A stretch of 64,000 nt of DNA from Bacteroidales bacterium (GTDB lineage: Bacteria > Bacteroidota > Bacteroidia > Bacteroidales > UBA10428): positions 1-64,000 of the forward strand of contig JAFGTR010000042.1 in assembly GCA_016934055.1 (NCBI GenBank). Reading direction: 5' to 3'. Every line of letters starts with the position of its first letter. Positions within the stretch are counted from its first letter, which is position 1. Shown here piece by piece: positions 48,759 to 59,351 of the stretch. The position numbers were made by a program, and so were the translations under genes. Under the pieces are notes generated by a model. That model was not told the DNA's origin and searched no databases. It was given only the letters and a program-made list of their open reading frames with translations.

Positions 48759-50063
48759 TTATATCCTGATGATTTCAGCTCCCAGGGCATTCAGCCTTTC
48801 ATCTATCTTTTCATAGCCTCTGTCGATCTGATCGATATTATGAATGGTGCTGGTCCCGTCGGCAGAGAGGGCAGCTATCAGCAGGGCGACACCGGCCCTG
48901 ATATCAGGAGATGTCATGGTGGTTGCGCGGAGCTGTATCTGATGATCCAGTCCGATCACTGTCGCACGATGCGGATCGCAGAGAATGATCTGGGCACCCA
49001 TGTCAATCAGCTTATCAACGAAAAAAAGCCGGCTCTCGAACATCTTCTGGTGTATTAAAACACTGCCTTTGGCCTGGGTTGCCACCACCAGGGCCACACT
49101 CAACAGGTCGGGTGTGAAACCCGGCCAGGGCGCATCGTCAATCGTCATGATAGAACCATCGATAAAGGTTTCAACTTCATAATGTTCCTGTGCCGGAATA
49201 AATAAATCGTCCTGCCTTTGTTCCCAGGCGATACCCAACCTTGTGAAGGCAGACGGTATGATCCCCAGGTTCTCAAAACCTGCATTTTTTATGGTAATCT
49301 CTGAACGGGTCATGGCCGCAAGACCGATAAATGACCCCACTTCAATCATATCGGGCAAAATAGTGTGATCGCATCCGGTAAGATTCTCAACGCCTTCTAT
49401 GGTCAGCAGATTGGAACCGATACCCTGAATACGGGCTCCCATAAAAACCAGCATGCGACACAACTGCTGTACATAAGGTTCACAGGCGGCATGGTATATT
49501 GTTGTCTTTCCCTTTGCCAGCACAGCGGCCATGACAATATTGGCCGTCCCTGTAACCGAGGCCTCGTCGAGCAGCATATAACAACCGGTCAGCCTGTCGG
49601 CTTCGAGTTTGTAAAAGGCTTCCCGCGATTCATAGGTAAAATTCGCCCCCAGGTTAATCATCCCTTTTATATGCGTGTCCATCCGCCGCCTTCCGATCTT
49701 ATCACCTCCCGGTTTTGGTATATAGCCCTTACCAAAGCGGGCCAGCAACGGACCAACGATCATAACCGATCCCCTGAGGTTTGAACTTTTCCTTTTATAT
49801 TCTTCAGTTAACAGGTACTCAACATCCACCTGCCGGGCTTCAAAAGTATAATCGCTTTGAGAAAGCCTGGAGACCTTAACACCCATGTTCTGCAAAAGGT
49901 CAATAAGATTCCTGACATCGAGAATATCGGGGATATTCCTGATGGTTACCCTTTCAGGAGTGAGCAATGTTGCTGAAATGACCTGCAAGGCTTCATTCTT
50001 GGCACCTTGTGGAATAATTTCACCTTTCAGACGTCTTCCTCCGATTACTTTAAACGATGCCAT
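48759..50063 (-). CDS. murA: UDP-N-acetylglucosamine 1-carboxyvinyltransferase (active-site Asp variant)
   Basis: 434 aa; EPSP-synthase-like fold motifs; RGSVMIVGPLLARFGKGYIPKPGGDKIGRRRMDTH. Confidence 0.94.
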   Translation of the reverse strand: MASFKVIGGRRLKGEIIPQGAKNEALQVISATLLTPERVTIRNIPDILDVRNLIDLLQNMGVKVSRLSQSDYTFEARQVDVEYLLTEEYKRKSSNLRGSVMIVGPLLARFGKGYIPKPGGDKIGRRRMDTHIKGMINLGANFTYESREAFYKLEADRLTGCYMLLDEASVTGTANIVMAAVLAKGKTTIYHAACEPYVQQLCRMLVFMGARIQGIGSNLLTIEGVENLTGCDHTILPDMIEVGSFIGLAAMTRSEITIKNAGFENLGIIPSAFTRLGIAWEQRQDDLFIPAQEHYEVETFIDGSIMTIDDAPWPGFTPDLLSVALVVATQAKGSVLIHQKMFESRLFFVDKLIDMGAQIILCDPHRATVIGLDHQIQLRATTMTSPDIRAGVALLIAALSADGTSTIHNIDQIDRGYEKIDERLNALGAEIIRI

Positions 50064-50075
50064 AAAAAAAAGGAA

Positions 50076-50681
50076 TTAATTGCGTTGCTTTTTTTCGCCG
50101 CGGGGAATAAATTTCTTTTTTTGTTTCTGAAAATCTTTCTGATCACTGAGCTTAACGCCTTCTTTCAGTTTTATTTTCTTATCTGAAATCTCTTCGAGAT
50201 CGGAACCGATAATAGCATCTGTTACAGAATCACGGTTCCAGGCCAGGTATGACTTTTTCATCTGATTGGCAATGAGCTTTATAAGAGCTTCCTTGTCATC
50301 GCCCTCAGGAAGCTTTATTGCCTCTTCAATTAACCGTTCAATGATCTTGCCGTAATGCCTGTACCTTATCTGATTGGTATTATAAGGCACACGCCGTGGT
50401 TTTTCGATAAACTCTTCAGCCCTGGGCACATCGTAGGGATAATCGATATCGAGTTTAAAATCAGACATGATGGCCAGGTGATCCCATAGTTTGTGTTTGA
50501 AATCATTAATATCGCGCAGGTGAGGATTCATATTGCCCATAATGTTAATAATGGCCTGTGCCAAACGATTACGTTCATCACGGTCCTCAATTGTGAGAAT
50601 GTAATCAACCATCTTTTGCATATTCCTTCCGTATTCCGGTAATATTAACCTGGGCCGGCAGGAATTGTAATCGTAATTCAT
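50076..50681 (-). CDS. DUF4290 family protein
   Basis: 201 aa; NSCRPRLILPEYGRNMQKMVDYILTIEDRDERNRLAQAIINIMGNMNPHLRD; adjacent to murA. Confidence 0.82.
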   Translation of the reverse strand: MNYDYNSCRPRLILPEYGRNMQKMVDYILTIEDRDERNRLAQAIINIMGNMNPHLRDINDFKHKLWDHLAIMSDFKLDIDYPYDVPRAEEFIEKPRRVPYNTNQIRYRHYGKIIERLIEEAIKLPEGDDKEALIKLIANQMKKSYLAWNRDSVTDAIIGSDLEEISDKKIKLKEGVKLSDQKDFQKQKKKFIPRGEKKQRN

Positions 50682-50872
50682 AAACTAATTTTTTGCAAAG
50701 TTAACATAAAAAAATGAGATGCCCGTAAAATAAGGAGAAATAATTATAAATCTGACGAAGCCGTATAAAAATCTCATTTTGTTTTGTATGAATAATCCCT
50801 TCAGATTGTTCTTATTATGACCATAAACGAATTTTTTCAGTATTCTTTTTAAAAATACAGCTTAACATTTAT

Positions 50873-50886
50873 TGCAATCGATTGCA
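50873..50886. promoter_or_regulatory. Putative LacI-family operator TGCAATCGATTGCA
   Basis: Perfect 14-bp palindrome matching TGNAANCGNTTNCA, 53 bp upstream of the CE15-like esterase ATG. Confidence 0.6.
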
Positions 50887-50938
50887 CAATTCTTTTTTTG
50901 TTGTTATTTTTAACGGGTAAAAAAACGGAGGGATTAAA

Positions 50939-52966
50939 ATGAGAACAAGAATTTTACTGTTAACGCTTTTCATGAGTACATGTGTTGTAATGAATACATT
51001 TAACCAGGATATTCCGCTTGTATATGATGTGGAAAACACGGGAGCCGACTGTCCTGAACCACCTTTGCCAACTTTTGAAGAGCTTCCGTTCATTGAGCCT
51101 CTGACCGATCCGTTCGAATGGTCTGACGGAAGCGGTCGTGATACCACATTTGCAAGCTGGAGATGTCGTCGCGCAGAAATCAAAGCTGAGATTGAAAAAT
51201 ATGAAATCGGGCCCAAGCCTGTCGATCATGACACCCTGTTTGCCGGCTTCAACAAAGCTGACAGCGTGCTCACCGTGCATGTGATAAAAAATGATGACAC
51301 CCTCACCCTGACTTCCAAGGTAATCCCGCCGGCCGGGGACGGACCCTTCCCTGCTGTAATTGGGATTGGATTTGGTTCCGGTAGTCTTCCTTCTGACATT
51401 TTTACAAGCCGGGATATTGCGATGATTCCGTTCAACTACTGGCAGGTCATGGCCCATACCCAATCCCGCGGCAATGAACCGATCAACAGGCTATATCCCG
51501 AGCTTGTTTATATGGGTGCTTACAGTGCATGGTCCTGGGGCGTAAGCCGTTTGATCGACGGTCTGGAGCTTGTCTCGGATGATCTCCCGATTGACCTGAA
51601 GCACATGGCCGTCACCGGTTGTTCCTTCGCCGGTAAAATGGCGCTCTTTGCCGGGGCTTTTGACGAGCGTATTGCCCTCACTATTGCCCAGGAGTCGGGA
51701 GGCGGTGGTGCCGCCGCATGGCGTGTGTCTCAAACCCTGGAAGGCGTCGAAAATCTGGGCAACACCAATCATAGCTGGTTTATAGAAGATATGTTCCAGT
51801 TTTCCAGTAAGAATGTTTCGAAACTTCCGCATGATCATCATGAATTAATGGCCATGGTAGCACCCCGTGCCTTGTTCGTACTTGGAAATCCCGATTATGT
51901 ATGGCTGGCCGATGAGTCAGGCTACGTTTCTTGTGAGGCTGCAAAACGTGTCTGGGATAATTTTAACATTTCCGACAGATTCGGCTTTTCCATATCAGGA
52001 GGACATACCCATTGCGGCATTCTTGATTTTCAGAAGACAGAGATAGAAGCCTTCGTGGATAAATTCCTTCTCGGTGACACATTGGTAAACACAAACATCG
52101 AGACTCATCCTTACAGCAATGTCAATCCCGTTTACTGGTACGACTGGTGGGGAAAGGGCGAACCATATTTCCCGGTTATTGACAGAGGTGAAAGCGAAGA
52201 GGTCTGGTTTGAAGCAGAATGTGCAACAGTAGGCGCTGCCTGGAACATACGGCTTGATACTACAGCTTCAAATGAAAGCTATACGATCCCCAAACAGGGT
52301 TTAACCAATAATATTACAAACTGGCCCGCCGATAGCGGAAGTTTAATTTATTTCCCCTTCACAGTGCATAACGATACAACCTTTTATGTCTTCGGACGTG
52401 TTAACTGTTCAGCATACGATACCTATTCCTTCTGGCGAAAACTGGATGATAAATCATTTGAGAGAATATACGGGGACCGCACCAATGGCTGGAAATGGAT
52501 CCAATTCAGCAAACATGAACTGACAGCCGGGGAACACATCTATGCCATTGGCTATCGCCAGAATGAAGCCATGCTTGACAAAATATGCATATCAGATTTT
52601 CGTTATCCTCCGGGAGAAACAGGTGAACCTGCCGAATTCCTTTGTACCCCTGATACGACCACACAGTTTTATTCCTCAATAAACATGTTGAATGTTTACG
52701 GGTCATGGACCCTGGGTCAGAACTATCCCAATCCTTTTAAGACCAATACAACCATTGCTTTCGAGATTCCCCGGCCTGTGTTTGTTTCACTGAAAGTATA
52801 TTCTGTGCTGGGTGAAGAAATTGCTGAACTCGCGGGTAAAAAATACAATACAGGAAAACATATTGTTGAATTTGATGCCCGTAAGCTTCCACGTGGCGTA
52901 TACTTTTATACACTTAAAGCCGATAGATTCTCAGCAAGCCAAAAAATGATCATAAAGGGTGAATAG
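50939..52966 (+). CDS. CE15-like (glucuronoyl esterase) carbohydrate esterase with T9SS type A domain
   Basis: 675 aa; VTGCSFAGKMALFAGAFDERIALTIAQESGGGGAAAWR and SGGHTHCGI; tail WTLGQNYPNPFKTNTTIAFEIP...GVYFYTLKADRFSASQKMIIKGE. Confidence 0.88.
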   Translation: MRTRILLLTLFMSTCVVMNTFNQDIPLVYDVENTGADCPEPPLPTFEELPFIEPLTDPFEWSDGSGRDTTFASWRCRRAEIKAEIEKYEIGPKPVDHDTLFAGFNKADSVLTVHVIKNDDTLTLTSKVIPPAGDGPFPAVIGIGFGSGSLPSDIFTSRDIAMIPFNYWQVMAHTQSRGNEPINRLYPELVYMGAYSAWSWGVSRLIDGLELVSDDLPIDLKHMAVTGCSFAGKMALFAGAFDERIALTIAQESGGGGAAAWRVSQTLEGVENLGNTNHSWFIEDMFQFSSKNVSKLPHDHHELMAMVAPRALFVLGNPDYVWLADESGYVSCEAAKRVWDNFNISDRFGFSISGGHTHCGILDFQKTEIEAFVDKFLLGDTLVNTNIETHPYSNVNPVYWYDWWGKGEPYFPVIDRGESEEVWFEAECATVGAAWNIRLDTTASNESYTIPKQGLTNNITNWPADSGSLIYFPFTVHNDTTFYVFGRVNCSAYDTYSFWRKLDDKSFERIYGDRTNGWKWIQFSKHELTAGEHIYAIGYRQNEAMLDKICISDFRYPPGETGEPAEFLCTPDTTTQFYSSINMLNVYGSWTLGQNYPNPFKTNTTIAFEIPRPVFVSLKVYSVLGEEIAELAGKKYNTGKHIVEFDARKLPRGVYFYTLKADRFSASQKMIIKGE

Positions 52967-52992
52967 CTTGTTTTAAAAAGCGTGTTTTGAGA

Positions 52993-55323
52993 CTACCTCT
53001 TTTTTATTCTCAGTTTCGCAAATTTCAGCAACAGCTGTTTCTCTTCGCCAAGCCGGGGAAAATGAACCTTTGCTTTACGGTTCGGTTTTGCACCTTCCAC
53101 ACTGATTACTTCACCGGGTCCGAAATGGCGATGCTCAACCTGCATGCCGGCAACAATCTCATCCGGATTATCCGGTATAAAGTCATCTTCCGACACCAAT
53201 GTGGTTACAGCCCTTTTCCGGATTATATCTGGTTTTACCACACCCGGGGATAGATGATTTCCGGGGCGCACAGCTTTCAGCTTTTTTACCCGTACAGTTG
53301 ATGCTCCGTATAAAGATGCAGCATTTTCAGTTTTTTTCACTGGGGGTTCGTTGGCTTCTTCAGCCTGCCAGTCCACGAATTCCGGATCGATATCGCGCAG
53401 AAAACGACTTGGGGAAGTAAACATAAGAGTGCCCCAGCGATAACGGTTTTGGGCATAAGTAATGATTACACGCTTTTTCGACCGTGTAAGGGCAACATAA
53501 AACAACCGCCTTTCCTCTTCAAGTTCCTGGGGCGAATTAACAGACAACCGTGACGGGAATATTTCCTCTTCAACGCCGGCAATATATACATTATTAAACT
53601 CGAGGCCTTTGGCCGAATGCATGGTCATGATGGAAACCTTGTTCCGGTCGCCATCTTTTTCGTTATCCTGATCAGTAAGCAGGGAAACGTTCTCAAGAAA
53701 ACCGGCAATACCGGAAGGCCGGTTTTCATTAATACAGGCATCGGTAAATTCTTTGATGCCATTCATTAATTCCTCAAGGTTCTCATAACGGCTCCGCTCT
53801 TCCACTGTATTGCCGTTGTACAGGTCTTTCAGAAGTCCTGATTTTACAGCAATGGTATGTGTGGCTTCATAGGCATTCAATGAATCAGTGAGCGCAGTGA
53901 ATTCGGAAATCAGCTGACGGAACGCATTCAGCTTGCCTATGGTGCCTTTGTTCAGGTTAGCTGTCTGAATATCCAGATTTTCAATTGCTTTCCAAAGGCT
54001 GATCCGATTATTGGCGGCAATTTCGCCAAGTTTTTCCATCGTCACATCCCCGATACCACGTGGCGGATAGTTTATGATCCGCTTCAGGGCTTCATCATCG
54101 TTATGGTTAACTGATAACCGGAGGTAGGCCAGCATATCTTTAATTTCTTTTCGCTGGTAGAAACCAATGCCACCATAAATTTTATAAGGAATGTTCCTCT
54201 TGCGCAAGGCTTCTTCAAAGATCCTCGACTGCGCATTGGTCCGGTACAATATCGCAAAATCATAATACTGCTGCTGCTCTGAGAGCATAGTGTCAAGGAT
54301 ACTGTTGGAAACAAAAAAACCTTCCTCAATGTCAGTCAGTACCTTTTGTATACTTATCCTGCACCCTGTTTCATTACCTGACCATACCGTTTTCCTGATC
54401 TGACCCTGGTTTTTTGCAATCACACTGTTGGCAGCTTTTACTATAGTCTGGGTTGATCTGTAGTTCTGTTCCAGTTTATAAAGCTTATAATCAGGATAAT
54501 CATTACGGAAATTCAGTATATTCTCAATTTTCGCTCCCCTGAATGAATATATGCTCTGGGCGTCATCACCTACCACGCACACATTCTGATGCTCGCTGGC
54601 CAGTTTGTTAACGATGAGATATTGCGAATAATTGGTGTCCTGGTATTCGTCGACCAGCACATAGGCAAAACGTTTCTGGTATTTCTCCAATACATCGGGA
54701 AAATCACGGAATAAAATGTTTGTGTTCAGCAACAGGTCGTCAAAATCCATGGCATCGGCATTTCTGCACCGGGCACAATATGTGGCATATATCGTTCCCA
54801 ACTGCGGCCGGCGGGTGGAATTATCGTGTGCCATCAGCTGGCTGTTGCTTTTATAGGCCGCCGGCGTGATCAGATTGTTTTTGGCCCATGATATTCTGCC
54901 AAGCACATCCCCGGGTTTGTAAAGCTGGTCATCCAGGTTCATTTCCTTGATGACAGACCTGATCAGACTTTTGGAATCAACGGTGTCATAAATGGTGTAA
55001 TTTGCTGAATATCCCGTGGCATGCGCTTCAGATCTTAATATGCGAGCGAATATACTGTGAAAAGTACCCATCCACACATATTTGGCCAGGTCATTACCCA
55101 CCAGCCTGCCGATGCGTTCTTTCATCTCGGCAGCTGCTTTATTGGTAAAAGTAAGACAAAGAATGACCGATGGGCTGACACCTTTGCTCAAAAGGTAAGC
55201 CACACGGTAGGTCAGCACGCGGGTCTTTCCAGAACCGGCACCGGCTATGACAAGTGTTGGCCCCTCGGTATTGCACACTGCCTGATATTGTACCTCGTTT
55301 AAATCCTTTAAGAAACGATCCAC
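52993..55323 (-). CDS. UvrD/PcrA family ATP-dependent DNA helicase
   Basis: 776 aa; LVIAGAGSGKTRVLTYRVAYLL, VLVDEYQDTNYSQYLI, VVGDDAQSIYSFRGA, VSIMTMHSAKGLEF, RRLFYVALTRSKKRV. Confidence 0.95.
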   Translation of the reverse strand: MDRFLKDLNEVQYQAVCNTEGPTLVIAGAGSGKTRVLTYRVAYLLSKGVSPSVILCLTFTNKAAAEMKERIGRLVGNDLAKYVWMGTFHSIFARILRSEAHATGYSANYTIYDTVDSKSLIRSVIKEMNLDDQLYKPGDVLGRISWAKNNLITPAAYKSNSQLMAHDNSTRRPQLGTIYATYCARCRNADAMDFDDLLLNTNILFRDFPDVLEKYQKRFAYVLVDEYQDTNYSQYLIVNKLASEHQNVCVVGDDAQSIYSFRGAKIENILNFRNDYPDYKLYKLEQNYRSTQTIVKAANSVIAKNQGQIRKTVWSGNETGCRISIQKVLTDIEEGFFVSNSILDTMLSEQQQYYDFAILYRTNAQSRIFEEALRKRNIPYKIYGGIGFYQRKEIKDMLAYLRLSVNHNDDEALKRIINYPPRGIGDVTMEKLGEIAANNRISLWKAIENLDIQTANLNKGTIGKLNAFRQLISEFTALTDSLNAYEATHTIAVKSGLLKDLYNGNTVEERSRYENLEELMNGIKEFTDACINENRPSGIAGFLENVSLLTDQDNEKDGDRNKVSIMTMHSAKGLEFNNVYIAGVEEEIFPSRLSVNSPQELEEERRLFYVALTRSKKRVIITYAQNRYRWGTLMFTSPSRFLRDIDPEFVDWQAEEANEPPVKKTENAASLYGASTVRVKKLKAVRPGNHLSPGVVKPDIIRKRAVTTLVSEDDFIPDNPDEIVAGMQVEHRHFGPGEVISVEGAKPNRKAKVHFPRLGEEKQLLLKFAKLRIKKR

Positions 55324-55484
55324 ATCCAGCTTTTAAAGTAAGGGTTCAAAGGTAATGATTGCGGTTTTCAATAGCCGGCTGCTTCATGGATTTTTTTAAG
55401 GAAATAATTAACAGCCGGTTTTTGCGTTATAAAATTATTCATTGAGTAGCTTGAATGGATGTTTTTTTTTAACATTGCATCATT

Positions 55485-56906
55485 ATGCCGAAAACAATCT
55501 TTGTAAGATTCAGCAAAAGAATGCCAATTTGCTTATCCATCCGCCAGGGATTATGGATTTTGCTTTCTTTTACCCTGTTTCTTCCGGCTGACGCCCAGAT
55601 TTCGTCTCCCGACATGGATAAAAGTTTTAAAGCCAACTATTCATCAGGCAACAACACTGATTCGGTCTTCATTTTTAACCAGCCTGAATATAATGTCGGC
55701 AAAACCGTTACTTTGGTAGCCACCTCAACTGACAGCACAACTGGGTGGAATTTTATCTGGTCGGTTTATGACAATGCCAGTCATTCATACGTCATTATAC
55801 CCATGGCCGAAAGTGGTGTCAGTTCAGACATCGATAGCATCAGTGTTTCATCGGGTTACCAGGTTATTATGACAAAAGGTATATTGAGTGATACTTTCAG
55901 GGTTTGGGTTTTATTTAACGACTTTGATGTCATTGTCACGAACAAGAACGATGACGGCGAAGTTCTGTCAGGTTACCGAAGCTGTGAATCGGTTTCCCTG
56001 AGAGCCGACACGAATCTTATACCCTTATGGTATCCGGAGCCCGGAACGGACAACAGTATTAACGTCATGAACAAATACCGGTTTACCTGGGAATCTGACA
56101 ATGACCTTTCAGACGATCCGAAAGGCTCAGTTACCGGGCGTATTGAAAATCCCCCGTTCAGAGACACCTGGTATATTATTACCGTAAAGGATGACTTTGG
56201 CCTTTCACGTTCCGATTCGGTATTCTGCCCGGCCATCAGATCCAAGGCTTTCATGACTGCTGAACATGTGCCCCTGTCAGATTCTGCAGAATACCCTGGT
56301 AAGCTGTACAAGTATTATTATGATGATGTTAATTCAGCACCAGGCAGGTTCCGCTTTGATCTGAGCGAGACTGAGAATGCTTCGTGGTACAAACTGAGCT
56401 TTGGTGATGACCAGACGTTTGAAATCGTATCTGATACAGATAAGATCGTACATGCATACAAGCTGCCCGGAAAATATACAGCTGTGTTGCTGACACGCTC
56501 ACCTGAACCTTATGCCTGTCTTGATTCATTTACAGTTGAAAACAGTTTAGAGCTTCTTTCTGCAGAGTTTAAGCTGCCCAACGTTTTTACCCCTAACGGT
56601 GATCTGAATAACGACGTTGTCAAATTGTATGAAGAGAATAATGTTTTCAGAAGCGAGGATGTTTCAACCTTTACCATTGAAATAACCATCTATGACCGTA
56701 TCGGTAAGAAGGTTCATGAATATTCCGGCGACGTGCGTGAGTGGAAAGGATGGGACGGATTTGTGATGGGATCAAACCGCGAAGCCCCTGATGGTGTGTA
56801 CTTTTATTGCTTAACACGTCATTTTTACGGGCCCAGTGAGGACAATCCGGAGCTGATATCCCGGGAAGAAAAAGACAAAGGCTTTATTCACCTGTTCAGG
56901 GATTAA
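55485..56906 (+). CDS. PKD-domain secreted protein with gliding-motility-associated / T9SS type B C-terminal domain
   Basis: 473 aa; LPNVFTPNGDLNNDVVKLYEEN...TIYDRIGKKVHEYSGD...WDGFVMGSNREAPDGVYFYCL. Confidence 0.9.
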   Translation: MPKTIFVRFSKRMPICLSIRQGLWILLSFTLFLPADAQISSPDMDKSFKANYSSGNNTDSVFIFNQPEYNVGKTVTLVATSTDSTTGWNFIWSVYDNASHSYVIIPMAESGVSSDIDSISVSSGYQVIMTKGILSDTFRVWVLFNDFDVIVTNKNDDGEVLSGYRSCESVSLRADTNLIPLWYPEPGTDNSINVMNKYRFTWESDNDLSDDPKGSVTGRIENPPFRDTWYIITVKDDFGLSRSDSVFCPAIRSKAFMTAEHVPLSDSAEYPGKLYKYYYDDVNSAPGRFRFDLSETENASWYKLSFGDDQTFEIVSDTDKIVHAYKLPGKYTAVLLTRSPEPYACLDSFTVENSLELLSAEFKLPNVFTPNGDLNNDVVKLYEENNVFRSEDVSTFTIEITIYDRIGKKVHEYSGDVREWKGWDGFVMGSNREAPDGVYFYCLTRHFYGPSEDNPELISREEKDKGFIHLFRD

Positions 56907-56936
56907 AAAAAGTCAGACGCCTTAATGGTGTCTGAC
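56904..56936 (-). terminator. Rho-independent terminator downstream of the EF-G-like gene
   Basis: Minus-strand GTCAGACACC-attaa-GGCGTCTGAC hairpin (one G-T pair) followed by a T7 tract. Confidence 0.85.
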
Positions 56937-57001
56937 AATTCTATATGTTCAGTTTTACTTAAAACAATTCAGATATCCCGAAGGGATCTGACATCAAAGT
57001 A

Positions 57002-59152
57002 TTATTCTTCATCCTGCTCAGCCTCATAGGCTTTCAGCAGCTCATCCTGAACATTTCCCGGAACCTGCTCGTATTCACTAAATTTCATTGTGTAAATAGC
57101 CCGGCCGCCGGTTAATGAACTAAGAGCCGTGGAATACTTATTCATCTCAGCCAGTGGGACCCTGGCCGTAATTTTCTGGAATCCCATCTCACTTTCCATT
57201 CCCTGGACAATAGCCCTCCTGCCCTGCAGGTCACTCATAACATCGCCCATTCTGTCGCTGGGGACAAGAACCTCAACAAGGTAAATGGGTTCCAGTATTT
57301 TAGGATTGGCTTTTTTAAAGGCCTGGCTAAAAGCATTTCGCCCGGCCAGACGGAAAGAGATTTCATTTGAATCAACCGGGTGCATTTTGCCATCATATAC
57401 ACAAACCCGGATATCACGTGCATATGAACCTGTAAGCGGGCCTTCTTCCATTTTCTCCATGATACCTTTCAGGATAGCCGGCATAAACCTTGCATCTATA
57501 GAACCCCCGACGATACAATTATAATAAATCAACTTGCCACCCCAGGCCAGTGGAATTTCTTCCTCGTCGCGTACGGAAATTTTATACTCCTTGCCATCAA
57601 TCTTGTACATCGTGGGTTTTGTATCACCTTCTTTGTATGGTTCAATGATCATATGCACTTCACCAAACTGTCCTGCTCCGCCTGATTGCTTCTTATGACG
57701 ATAATCTGCCTGTGCAACCTTTGTTATGGTTTCACGGTAAGGAATGCGGGGCAACAGGAATTCAGTCCCTATCTTAAATATATTATCCATATGCCATTTC
57801 AGGATGTTCATGTGGTATTCACCCTGACCTGACAGGATAATCTGTTTGAGCTCTTTTGAATACTCAATCCGGATGGTGGGATCTTCATAATTCATCCTCT
57901 GTAATGCTTCTCCCAGTTTCTCCTCATCACCTTCACTCAGCGGTTTGATGGCTGTACGATACTTCGGTTCAGGAAATACAATGGGATCAAATTTCAGAGA
58001 GGTATCAGCGGATAAAGTATGATTGATCCTGGTTCCCTTTAGTTTAACCGTAGCTCCCAGATCACCAGCCACCATTGATGGTACTTTGTTACGGTTTTTC
58101 CCGGCCACGGCAAAAATCTGGGCAATTCTTTCCTTGTTTTTCGTTGTATTGTTGACCAGGTCCATACCTTCACTGATCTGACCCGACATAACCTTAAAAT
58201 AGTTGATCTCTCCGATATGGGTTTCCATAGAAGTCTTAAAAACAAACATGGCAGGGGTCCCGCTTTTGTCACATTTGACTTCTTTATTGCCGGCCTTAAC
58301 GGCAGGCAATTCATCGGGACTGGGCACAACCTGGGTAATGAATTCGAGGAGCCGGTCTGTACCTATGTTCTTCTTTGCTGAAACGCAGAAAACAGGAAAG
58401 AGTCCGCGATTAATAAGACCACCTTTGATGCCTTTCTGAAATTCCTCAGGTGTGAGCGTATCATTGGCAAAAAACTGTTCCATAAGCGATTCATCGCTCT
58501 CGGCAGCCCTTTCGATCAGCTGCGCATGAAATTCAGCTGCCTGGTCTTTTTGGTCGTCAGGGATATCAACGATCTGAGGCTTACCGCCCCCTGAAGGATA
58601 TCTATACATCTTCATGGTAACGACATCGATAACAGCATCAAAACCCGACCCGGGATTCACAGGGTACTGGGCTAATACGGCATGATTCCCAAAACGCTCT
58701 CTGATGGATTCAATTGTCTTTTCCCAGTTAACCTTCTCATGATCGAGATGATTGACAACAAAAATTATCGGTTTTGATGCCCTGGCAAGATAACGTCCAT
58801 GAACCTCGGCTCCGACTTCAACACCATTCTGCGCATTAATAACCATCAGCGCTGTATCTGCAACACTAAGCGATGAAACCACGCCACCAATAAAATCATC
58901 CAGCCCCGGGGCATCCAGTATATTTATTTTATGATCATTAAATTCAGTATAAAGCAATGCCGAAAAAACAGAACATGTATTGTTCTGCTCAATTTCCTTG
59001 AAGTCTGACACCGTGCTTTTGCTTTCAACATCTCCGCGTCTTTCAATAACACCTCCTTCAAAAAGCATAGCTTCGCCAAGGGTGGTCTTTCCAGATCCTG
59101 AATTCCCAACAAGGACCACATTTTTAATCTGATTCGTATTGTATGATTTCAT
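57002..59152 (-). CDS. Elongation factor G-like (EF-G paralog) translational GTPase, divergent
   Basis: Likely start ATG at 59152 (MKSYNTNQIKNVVLVGNSGSGKTTLGEAM); GNSGSGKTT P-loop, DAPGLDDFIGGV, domain IV/V RKQSGGAGQFGEVHMIIEP...EVLVPSDRMGDVMSDLQGRRAIVQGME. Confidence 0.9.
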   Translation of the reverse strand: MKSYNTNQIKNVVLVGNSGSGKTTLGEAMLFEGGVIERRGDVESKSTVSDFKEIEQNNTCSVFSALLYTEFNDHKINILDAPGLDDFIGGVVSSLSVADTALMVINAQNGVEVGAEVHGRYLARASKPIIFVVNHLDHEKVNWEKTIESIRERFGNHAVLAQYPVNPGSGFDAVIDVVTMKMYRYPSGGGKPQIVDIPDDQKDQAAEFHAQLIERAAESDESLMEQFFANDTLTPEEFQKGIKGGLINRGLFPVFCVSAKKNIGTDRLLEFITQVVPSPDELPAVKAGNKEVKCDKSGTPAMFVFKTSMETHIGEINYFKVMSGQISEGMDLVNNTTKNKERIAQIFAVAGKNRNKVPSMVAGDLGATVKLKGTRINHTLSADTSLKFDPIVFPEPKYRTAIKPLSEGDEEKLGEALQRMNYEDPTIRIEYSKELKQIILSGQGEYHMNILKWHMDNIFKIGTEFLLPRIPYRETITKVAQADYRHKKQSGGAGQFGEVHMIIEPYKEGDTKPTMYKIDGKEYKISVRDEEEIPLAWGGKLIYYNCIVGGSIDARFMPAILKGIMEKMEEGPLTGSYARDIRVCVYDGKMHPVDSNEISFRLAGRNAFSQAFKKANPKILEPIYLVEVLVPSDRMGDVMSDLQGRRAIVQGMESEMGFQKITARVPLAEMNKYSTALSSLTGGRAIYTMKFSEYEQVPGNVQDELLKAYEAEQDEE

Positions 59153-59351
59153 GCTATAAAATTGATAAACATTAATAGTCGGAATGATTTTCCTGAAAAG
59201 GACTTGCAAAAATAACATTTTTTTAATAAGTACCAAGAAACAACAATCAGCACAAATATCACGGGATAAAATCAAATTATGTCAGATTGTTTAGGCTGGA
59301 GAATAAGGATTTTATTATATTCGCCCTGGATTCACCAATGATCTTTTACTT

